Positions 58,069 to 64,000 of a stretch of DNA of 64,000 nt are shown here, piece after piece (the stretch's first letter is position 1; the number at the start of each line of letters is the position of its first letter). Origin of the DNA: Nocardia fusca NBRC 14340 (GTDB taxonomy: Bacteria > Actinomycetota > Actinomycetes > Mycobacteriales > Mycobacteriaceae); assembly GCF_001618425.1 (NCBI RefSeq), contig NZ_BDCU01000029.1, forward strand, positions 62,001 through 126,000, given 5' to 3'. The position numbers were made by a program, and so were the translations under genes. A model generated the notes under the pieces. That model saw nothing but the letters and a program-made list of their open reading frames with translations, did no database searches and was not told the origin of the DNA.

Positions 58069-58974
58069 ATGACCGAATGGACCGCCGACCGTATTCCCGA
58101 CCACCGCGGCCGGGTAGCCGTGGTGACCGGCGCGAACTCAGGCCTGGGCCTGGTGACCGCTACCGAACTCGCTCGCCGCGGCGCCCACGTCGTACTCGCC
58201 GTCCGCAACACCGACGCCGGTGCGGAGGCCGTCCGCCGGATCGGCGGCGAGGCCGAGGTACGCGAGCTGGACCTGGCCTCACTTGCTTCCGTGCGGACCT
58301 TCGCGGCGAAGCTGGCCGCGGACTTCCCGGCTATCGACCTCCTCATAAACAATGCCGGCGTCGTACTGCTCGGCCCGCGCCGCACCTCCGCCGACGGCTT
58401 CGAGCTGCACCTCGCCACCAACATGCTCGGTCACTTCGCACTGACCGGCCTGCTGCTCGACAACCTGGCTGCGTCGGGCGAAGCCCGCGTAGTCGGTCTC
58501 AGCTCGATCACCCACAAGAACGCGCACTTGGACTTCGATGACCTGATGTTCGAACGTTCTTACCGAGCAGCTCCTGCCTACGGCAGGTCAAAGCTCGCCA
58601 CCACCGTCTTCGGCATCGAACTGGATCGCCGCCTGCGCGCGGCCGGATCGCCGGTCATCAGTGTGCTGGCCCACCCAGGTCTCACCCGTACCAATCTCAC
58701 TCCGCGAGCCTGGGAGCACCGTGGACGTTTGGGGCGACTGATCGCATGGGGCGGCCTGCTGGCCACGCAGTCGGTGGAACAGGGCGCGCTTCCGCAGTTG
58801 CGTGCTGCGACCGAGCCCGATGTGCAAGGGGGCCAGTTTTTGGGTCCCTCCAGGCTCTGGGAGACGCGGGGCCAGGTCGCGGAGGTCCGGGCCGGTCGGG
58901 AGGCAGCCGATCCCGCCATCGGAAAGCGACTCTGGGCGGCCTCCGAGAAATTGACCGGCGTCAGCTTCCTTTAA
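58069..58974 (+). CDS. Short-chain dehydrogenase/reductase (retinol dehydrogenase-like)
   Basis: A 301-residue NAD(P)-dependent SDR. 'VVTGANSGLGLVTATELARR' is the cofactor loop, 'LLINNAGVV' the structural motif, and 'VGLSSITHK' with 'APAYGRSKLATTVF' the Ser and Tyr/Lys of the active site. The length and 'GELHLATNMLGHF'-like segment (here 'FELHLATNMLGHFALTG') put it with the protochlorophyllide/retinol dehydrogenase-like SDRs. The ATG at 58069 follows AGGAGCAG. It is divergent from the MmyB-type regulator, a pairing that recurs in actinomycetes. The substrate is unknown. Confidence 0.87.
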   Translation: MTEWTADRIPDHRGRVAVVTGANSGLGLVTATELARRGAHVVLAVRNTDAGAEAVRRIGGEAEVRELDLASLASVRTFAAKLAADFPAIDLLINNAGVVLLGPRRTSADGFELHLATNMLGHFALTGLLLDNLAASGEARVVGLSSITHKNAHLDFDDLMFERSYRAAPAYGRSKLATTVFGIELDRRLRAAGSPVISVLAHPGLTRTNLTPRAWEHRGRLGRLIAWGGLLATQSVEQGALPQLRAATEPDVQGGQFLGPSRLWETRGQVAEVRAGREAADPAIGKRLWAASEKLTGVSFL

Positions 58975-59254
58975 CCCCCGCTTCACCAAACGGTCGGCGG
59001 TGGCCCCGAGCGAAGCCTCGCCGACCGAACTACTCTCGCGCAGCCATCTCGACCGAGTTCGCCCGTGCTTCCGGCGCGACTCCGCGCGGCGACGGTGGTG
59101 CGATCGGCGGAAACCCGGACTCCGCCGACCGCACCGGCAAGATCCATCGCACCGAAAAGCGCGAGATATCACCTTTCCAGCGCTACTTGTTCACGGCTAC
59201 TCCCGAAGACCGGTGCGGGTTCCTGCCGTTGCCTCGGTGATCCGGGTCCGCGCG

Positions 59255-59461
59255 CTACGGGGTGAGTGCCGCCTTGACGCAAGCCTGGAACTGGCCGTAG
59301 CCGAGTGTCTCGATCGAGCACTGGGTGACGACGAGATCGACATCGAGTTTCGGGGCGACATCGACCGCCACTTGCGCGGAGGCCGACGCCGCCGAGATGG
59401 TGATGGCAGCTGCGGCCACGGCGAGTGGAAGACCGGCGAACCTGGCGATTGTGTGAATCAT
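59255..59461 (-). CDS. Small secreted protein with two cysteines
   Basis: A 68-residue precursor. The ATG at 59461 follows GGAGGG at eight bases. The first 30 residues are a signal peptide ('FAGLPLAVAAAAITISAASA', cleavage near 'SAQVAVD'), leaving a mature peptide of about 38 residues with 'VVTQCSIETLGYGQFQACVK', where two cysteines could form a disulfide. No family is recognised. Mycolic-acid actinomycetes secrete many such small proteins of unknown role. It stands alone. Confidence 0.65.
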   Translation of the reverse strand: MIHTIARFAGLPLAVAAAAITISAASASAQVAVDVAPKLDVDLVVTQCSIETLGYGQFQACVKAALTP

Positions 59462-60159
59462 ATTTGTTTCCCTCCAGGAATGGCAGTCGCTGGCGATTCG
59501 ATTTCCGCCGCCAACGAATAGTGATACGAAGCGTGTTGGCGATGAGAACACCGCGTTCCACCGAAATACGATAACCCGATGGGCCATGACCGGGGGCGAT
59601 CCAGCATTCCCGATATTGGTGATCCGGGGCAGGTGATCAGAAGCGAAAGACGGCCCTGGTTACTATGCCGGCTTTTCGCGGTTTCGCGCAGATTCGGACA
59701 TGATCAGAGGCTGCGGAGGCCAGCAGATCCTCGAAACCCGAGCCGGTGACCTGCGTCGACGATCTGAGGTTTCCGCATCTCGCGGGGTATACGGCAGCAT
59801 ATAGAAGACGCGAATTACCGATTGGCTTTGAATCGGAGCCGGTCGCGACGAGTCCGCGGGAGGCGGCCCTGCCGATAGAAATTCGATAGCCGATTCGATT
59901 CACTCTTGTGGAAATATTAGCCTGCTGAATCAGGTCGAGTAACGGTCGCTGCGGCCAGAAATTCCGCAGATCTTTGTGAGGCGTGCACAATAGGGCTCGC
60001 GCGGGACAGGAGAATATGGCATCAGTACGTCCGCTCCGGCGGCGGCCGGTCGCGCGGCTATCCCCAGACCTATGCCGTCCTCGGCAGCCCCGCCAAGCGG
60101 GAGTACATCCACAACGCCCTCCCCCGGTTCGGCCACTGACGGAAAAGAATCAGGTCTGT
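59462..60159. other. About 700 bases without a supported gene
   Basis: The sequence is less G/C-rich than its neighbours. One 117-codon minus-strand frame (59637-59990) is open but has no ribosome site or family features. The right part continues the frame of the comB remnant without homology. I read the stretch as decayed DNA. Confidence 0.4.
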
Positions 60160-60553
60160 CTCTGTTCGGCATGGTGGGCGACGCGGGGAGAGGAGATGCC
60201 ATCGACGAACATTCCATTGGCGAGCACTGGAACCGCAGTGGTGGTGTCCATTCTGCGGCAACCGCGACATCGTCGCCGAAGCCTATGTCGACCAGTCGAC
60301 GGCCGGACGCGCATTCCCACACGCTTCCGCCGACAGCGGCCCCACCCCTGACTCGGGCGAGAGCGGAAACGACCGCCCCGTCGCCGATCCAGTCTTCGAT
60401 TGCCGGCCTCACAGCGTCCCGGCCGGGCCACTGTTCCCCGGCGGGAATGATCGTGATCGGCCGGTCGGTCGTGCCCCACCCCTGTCGGGTCGGCCATGCG
60501 GCGACAGCAGCGGAGTTACGCAGGCACGCAGCTAAGCCGCCGCGCGAGTTCAT
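60160..60553 (-). pseudogene. comB: comB remnant 2, truncated, with deletion and frameshift
   Basis: The ATG at 60553 overlaps the TetR stop (ATGA), and the frame reads 'LAACLRNSAAVAAWPTRQGW', 'ITIIPAGEQWPGRDAVRPAI', 'EDWIGDGAVVSALARV' and 'CASGRRLVDIGFGDDVAVAA'. These match the second half of ComB and remnant 1. Compared with remnant 1, about 15-20 residues are deleted after 'SALARV', and near 60250 the frame shifts to 'DTTTAVPVLANGMFVDGI'. The whole N-terminal half is missing. It cannot be an active enzyme. Confidence 0.72.
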
Positions 60554-61143
60554 ACCTGGCGCACGTGGGGGTTGACGTCGATCTGGCTGAACCCTCGGTC
60601 CAGCAGAGCCGGGCGGTCCGCCTTCCCGCCTGATCGCACCCACTCGCCGGATACGGCGTCGAGTACCGCGGTGGCTGCGTTGGTGAGCAAGTCCGCGGTG
60701 TATGCGTCGATGTCTGCCCCTGGGCGGTTTTGCAGCGCTTCGCTGACGCGCCGACGCCACTCGGTTCGCCGGTGGTGGAGTCGTCCGACGAGCGCGGGTG
60801 TGGCCTCGATGAGCCGAAGGGTAGCGAGTATCTGCTCGCTGGCATGGATCTCACCCTGCCAGGCCCGGAGCACACGATGCAGCGACTCCCAGGCGTCTTC
60901 GCCAACAGGCCGAGCCGCGATGTCGGCGACAACTTTCTCTCCGGTGAGGTCGACGCCGTCGAAGACGACGTCTTCCTTGGTGGGGAAGTATCGGAAGAAG
61001 CTGCGCTTGGTCATTCCGGCTGCGCTGGCGATCTCCTCGACAGTCGTCTCGTCGAAGCCCTTCCGAGTAAACAGGCCCATGGCGACCTCGGCGAGCTCGG
61101 CCCGGACCGCTCGGCGCGTCCGTTCGCGCAGTCCTTCTGTCAC
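60550..61143 (-). CDS. TetR-family transcriptional repressor
   Basis: A 197-residue TetR protein. The DNA-binding domain reads 'GFDETTVEEIASAAGMTKRS' then 'FFRYFPTKEDVVF' (residues 29-61), and the C-terminal domain 'LRAWQGEIHASEQILATLRL' is of the MftR/TetR_C_17 kind. It faces the SDR gene at 61218 with a perfect TGTCAC-N3-GTGACA dyad between them, so it probably represses that gene and itself. Its stop overlaps the comB remnant's ATG. Confidence 0.9.
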   Translation of the reverse strand: MTEGLRERTRRAVRAELAEVAMGLFTRKGFDETTVEEIASAAGMTKRSFFRYFPTKEDVVFDGVDLTGEKVVADIAARPVGEDAWESLHRVLRAWQGEIHASEQILATLRLIEATPALVGRLHHRRTEWRRRVSEALQNRPGADIDAYTADLLTNAATAVLDAVSGEWVRSGGKADRPALLDRGFSQIDVNPHVRQV

Positions 61144-61179
61144 GCACTCAGACTACTTCGCGACATCAGGTGTCTATAG

Positions 61180-61194
61180 TGTCACCAAGTGACA
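61180..61194. promoter_or_regulatory. TetR operator TGTCAC-N3-GTGACA
   Basis: A perfect 6-bp inverted repeat with a three-base centre lies 37 bases before the TetR start and 24 bases before the SDR start. Its compact form and position suit a TetR dimer controlling both genes. Confidence 0.65.
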
Positions 61195-61217
61195 ATGTAG
61201 CGAGTGGAGTGGTGACC

Positions 61218-62111
61218 GTGGAAGGCAAGACCGTGCTGGTGACCGGGAGCACTGGAGGTATCGGGAAGGAGACCGCGCGAGCCCTGGCCGGACTGGGTGC
61301 CGGCGTCATCCTCGTCGGGCGCGACAAGGACCGCGCCGAGGCTGCTGTGGACGAGCTCCGCGGCTCCAGTGGGAACGACCGCGTCGAAGCGATCACCGCC
61401 GACATGTCCCGGCTCCGCGACGTGCGCCACCTCGCCGAGGAGGTCAGCAAGCGGAGCGGTGGAGTGGATGTGCTGATCAACAACGCGGGCGCAACGCGAT
61501 CCCACCGGATACTGACCGAGGACGGCCTCGAGACCGCGTTCGCGGTCAATGTGGTCGCGCCGTTCTGTCTCACGCATTGGCTGATGCCGGCTCTGACGGC
61601 CGCCGGGTCCCCTCGGCAGCCCGCCCGGGTCATCAACATCACGGGCGGCATCCCGAAGGGGCGGATCGACCTGGACAACCTGCAAGGGGAGAAGTCCTAC
61701 GTCGGGCTGTCGTTCTACAACCAGACCAAGCTGGCGCAGATGGCGATGAGTTACCGCTTCGCCCAAGAGCTCGGCGGCACACGAGCGACGCTGAACGTGG
61801 CCTACCCCGGGCACGCGTACACCTCGATGAACAAGAACCTCACCGCCGGCACCTACCCGCCGTTGGCGCGACCGATAGTGCCTCTGCTGCGGCTCGCCAT
61901 GCCGATCATCTACGGCCACCGCGCACTACTGCGGGCCACCCGCTCCAGCGTGTACCTCGCCTCCAGTCCCGAGGTCGAAGGTATTCACGGGACTTACTTC
62001 AACAGCAAGGCCACCCCGACTCAGTGGCCCGATGCCGCCTTGGACAGAACCACCCAAAGCATCATCTGGGAATTGTGTGAGACACACCGCGAGCGGCTGA
62101 CCACACAGTGA
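61218..62111 (+). CDS. Short-chain dehydrogenase/reductase under TetR control
   Basis: A 297-residue SDR. 'VEGKTVLVTGSTGGIGKETA' is the N-terminal cofactor site, 'VDVLINNAGATRSH' the NNAG motif, and 'VINITGGIPKG' with 'SFYNQTKLAQM' the active-site region; the usual serine of the 'SS' pair reads Thr-Gly, and the catalytic Tyr/Lys are in Tyr-Asn-Gln-Thr-Lys. I chose GTG 61218 because GGAG lies eight bases before it; the upstream in-frame GTG at 61170 lies before the operator. The substrate is unknown. It is probably induced when TetR releases the operator. Confidence 0.85.
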   Translation: MEGKTVLVTGSTGGIGKETARALAGLGAGVILVGRDKDRAEAAVDELRGSSGNDRVEAITADMSRLRDVRHLAEEVSKRSGGVDVLINNAGATRSHRILTEDGLETAFAVNVVAPFCLTHWLMPALTAAGSPRQPARVINITGGIPKGRIDLDNLQGEKSYVGLSFYNQTKLAQMAMSYRFAQELGGTRATLNVAYPGHAYTSMNKNLTAGTYPPLARPIVPLLRLAMPIIYGHRALLRATRSSVYLASSPEVEGIHGTYFNSKATPTQWPDAALDRTTQSIIWELCETHRERLTTQ

Positions 62112-62199
62112 TTCGCCATCCACGAACGGAAGCCTGTAACCACCACCGGCGACACAGCGGGGCAGACGGACTGCCGCCAGCCTCACGGTTGCCGGTTGA

Positions 62200-62395
62200 C
62201 CGAGCACACACGGCCTCTGGGAACACGCCGCCCGTGTGGTGGTGTTGCTGGATCGGCAAGCCCAGCCGAAGCCGGCACCAGCAGACTTCCACTTCGCCGG
62301 CGTGCCGCTGCACTCCGGCCAGGTCACCGTCCGCGCGCTGGACCCCGCCACCGCGGGTGGGCCGGCCGCCCTTCGTGACGCGCCGTTCGGCTGAG
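62200..62395 (+). pseudogene. Possible C-terminal gene remnant
   Basis: One plus-strand frame reads 'EHAARVVVLLDRQAQPKPAP' then 'ADFHFAGVPLHSGQVTVRAL' and ends 'RDAPFG' at a stop near 62395. It begins just after an in-frame stop and has no start codon with a ribosome site. The sequence is protein-like with strong third-position G/C, but I do not recognise it. It is probably the tail of a deleted gene. Confidence 0.3.
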
Positions 62396-62545
62396 GCCGG
62401 ATGCGTTGTCGGACAGATTATCCGCGCCCGTCGACGAAACGCTCGAGTGCCGGCTCGCCTCGCTCTGCCCTGGGCTGGAATCTCCCCGGAAGCGTACTGT
62501 CGAGGGAACGAGACCGCCGAGGTCTTGCAAACAAAGGATGCCCAG

Positions 62546-62689
62546 TTGTCCGACAAATCTCCGCGTAGCACGATGTCCAAAAAGCAGGGGAAATCGATCA
62601 AGGAGAAACGAGCGGAGAAGAAGGCCAAGTCAGCCGCGACCGAATCCGGTGTTGAAGCCTTGGAGAGCAGAGGCAAGAAGCGCAAATAG
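62546..62689 (+). CDS. Small lysine-rich conserved protein
   Basis: TTG 62546 follows AAGGA at seven bases and opens a 47-residue frame, 'LSDKSPRSTMSKKQGKSIKE' continuing 'KRAEKKAKSAATESGVEALE' and ending 'SRGKKRK'. The pattern S-D-K-S-P-R plus 'SKKxGKSxKEKRAxK' resembles small basic proteins I recall from many actinobacterial genomes; no function is known. The alternative start is ATG 62573 inside the peptide. Its highly basic nature suggests binding to nucleic acid or ribosomes (inference). Confidence 0.6.
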   Translation: MSDKSPRSTMSKKQGKSIKEKRAEKKAKSAATESGVEALESRGKKRK

Positions 62690-62898
62690 ACATACTGCTG
62701 TCCGGCGTCGGAGCTCAGCCCTCACGGGCTCGGCTCCACCGCGGGAAGATCGATGTCGTGCCGAGTCGACGAACGGATCCTGCCCGGGGTCGTCACGGCC
62801 CGGTGCGGGCGTGCTGTGAGGCCGGGACTGGACACCACCCGAGTACACGACGATTGCCGTGGGTGTGCTAAGACTGGTTCCTAGCAAAGGGGCCTCCG

Positions 62899-64000
62899 GT
62901 GCACCAGCTCAGTCTCGGCGTCGTCGCGCGTTCACGAAAAGAGAACGAACGGCGGTTGCCGATCCACCCACACCACCTCGACCGGATCGACGCCGATCTC
63001 CGGAAAACCATCTATCTCGAACACGGATACGGTGAACCCTTCGGCGTGCCCGACGAACGATTGGCGGGCACGGTCGCAGGGATGCGCACACGCGAGCAGC
63101 TCATCGCCGAGTGCGAGGTCATCCTGCTGGCCAAACCGCTGCGGGAAGACGTCGCCGAACTGCGGACCGGCCAGGTGCTGTGGGGCTGGCCCCACTGTGT
63201 GCAGGACGCCGAGCTGACCCAACTGGCCATCGACCGTCGACTGACCGTGATCGCGTTCGAGGCGATGAACCACTGGCGACGCGACGGCTCGTTCGGCCTG
63301 CACGTCTTCCACAAGAACAACGAGCTGGCCGGCTACTGCTCGGTGCTGCACGCCTTGCAGTCGATCGGGTCGACCGGGGACTACGGCCGCCGACTGCGAG
63401 CGGCGGTGATCGGCTTCGGGGCGACCGCGCGCGGCGCGGTGACCGCGCTGAACGCCCACGGGATCCACGACGTCGAAGTTCTCACCGCCCGTGGCCTCAG
63501 CACGGTCGGATCGCCGATCCATTCCGCCACGATGGTGCATTTCGACCACGACGCGAACATGCAGGGCGACCCGCGTCGCAGCTACGCACACACCGAGCCC
63601 GGCCGGGTGCCGTTGGCCGGGTTTCTCGCCGAGCACGACATCGTCGTCAATTGCGTGCTGCAGGACACCGACGCGCCGCTGACCTTCCTCATCGAAGACG
63701 ACCTCGCCGCTTTCGCCCCGGGTAGCCTCATCGTCGACGTCTCTTGCGACGAAGCCATGGGCTTCAGCTGGGCGCAGCCCACGACGTTCACCCGGCCGAC
63801 CCTCCCGGTCGGCGACGGGGTCACCTACTACGCTGTCGATCACAGCCCGTCCTACCTGTGGAACTCGGCGACCTGGGAGATCAGCGAAGCGCTGCTGCCG
63901 CACCTGCGGTCGGTCCTTTCCGGACACTCCACCTGGGACGATCACGAAACCGTCCGACGCGCGATCGAGATCCGCAACGGCACGATCCAGAACTCCGCGA
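62899..64000 (+). CDS. N5-(carboxyethyl)ornithine synthase / alanine dehydrogenase-like protein (3' end outside window)
   Basis: The frame is open from GTG 62899 to the right edge (367 codons). 'VVARSRKENERRLPIHPHHL' is the N-terminal start of the AlaDH/PNT fold; 'AVIGFGATARGAVTALNAHG' is the Rossmann loop; 'FHKNNELAGYCSVLHALQ' and 'VDVSCDEAMGFSWAQPTTF' match N5-(carboxyethyl)ornithine synthases, which reduce the imine of pyruvate and ornithine or lysine with NADPH. AAAGGGG precedes the start. This opine-forming activity is inferred from family resemblance; a saccharopine-like dehydrogenase is the alternative. Confidence 0.75.
   Translation, partial: MHQLSLGVVARSRKENERRLPIHPHHLDRIDADLRKTIYLEHGYGEPFGVPDERLAGTVAGMRTREQLIAECEVILLAKPLREDVAELRTGQVLWGWPHCVQDAELTQLAIDRRLTVIAFEAMNHWRRDGSFGLHVFHKNNELAGYCSVLHALQSIGSTGDYGRRLRAAVIGFGATARGAVTALNAHGIHDVEVLTARGLSTVGSPIHSATMVHFDHDANMQGDPRRSYAHTEPGRVPLAGFLAEHDIVVNCVLQDTDAPLTFLIEDDLAAFAPGSLIVDVSCDEAMGFSWAQPTTFTRPTLPVGDGVTYYAVDHSPSYLWNSATWEISEALLPHLRSVLSGHSTWDDHETVRRAIEIRNGTIQNSA

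Noticed and set aside
59637..59990. 117-codon minus-strand frame
   Set aside because: No ribosome site, start or recognisable domain; lies in a decayed stretch.
1..64000. CRISPR arrays, tRNA or rRNA genes, transposases, integrases and phage genes
   Set aside because: None was seen on reading both strands; no regular repeat-spacer array or tRNA-like clover-leaf was recognised, although a dedicated search could not be run.

Overview
The window comes from a high-GC actinomycete, most likely a Nocardia or close mycolic-acid relative. The inference rests on strong G/C bias at third codon positions, frequent GTG starts and GGAGG ribosome sites, a fused pcaL gene, a 13E12/DUF222-type gene behind a LexA box, a DtxR/IdeR-type iron box and a CIRCE element. 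No rRNA, tRNA, CRISPR array, transposase or phage gene was seen.

Region by region. 1-5.2 kb: a LysR regulator facing a ketone-body operon (proton-linked MFS carrier, 3-hydroxybutyrate dehydrogenase, acetoacetyl-CoA synthetase). 5.3-6.4 kb: a divergent YceI/MarR pair sharing two copies of one operator. 6.6-9.3 kb: a broken comB gene, an AraC regulator, a 66-residue peptide gene, and an Hsp20 gene whose promoter carries a CIRCE-like site. 9.7-16.8 kb: an acetyltransferase, a ferric-reductase-like flavocytochrome with a 29-residue membrane peptide, and a four-gene Opp/Dpp-type ABC importer behind an iron box. 16.8-29.5 kb: a complete 4-hydroxybenzoate/protocatechuate beta-ketoadipate cluster (aldehyde dehydrogenase, pobA, aromatic-acid carrier, LysR; pcaIJ facing pcaHGBL-pcaR-pcaF), taking aromatic acids to succinyl-CoA and acetyl-CoA. 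29.6-35.9 kb: an ATP-dependent DNA ligase, a histidine phosphatase, an FMN riboswitch before a type-2 lumazine synthase, an SDR remnant, a radical-SAM spore-photoproduct-lyase-like gene, an SRPBCC protein and a D,D-carboxypeptidase. 36-43.5 kb: a P450 without the EXXR arginine facing an AraC-like regulator, a kinase-like phosphotransferase, and a WYL regulator facing a short UvrA paralogue.

43.6-64 kb is more accessory: regulator/enzyme pairs (GbsR-like with serine hydrolase, TetR with MFS, TetR with SDR, MmyB-type XRE with SDR), each with a readable operator or a frameshift; an XRE-type regulator followed by a pterin carbinolamine dehydratase; a DUF3048 lipoprotein; decayed genes; and an adenylate cyclase overlapping a Crp-type receptor gene. 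The right edge carries the start of an N5-(carboxyethyl)ornithine synthase-like dehydrogenase.

Points most worth a second look: two independently decayed comB (2-phosphosulfolactate phosphatase) remnants 53 kb apart, each directly downstream of a regulator gene; an FMN riboswitch with a readable RBS-sequestering stem in front of a RibH2-type synthase; the iron-boxed ABC importer; a 31-residue hydrophobic peptide gene with its own RBS and a perfect 14-bp terminator stem; and the cyclase/Crp operon beside an SOS-boxed truncated DUF222 gene. All calls are from reading the sequence; no database search was run.
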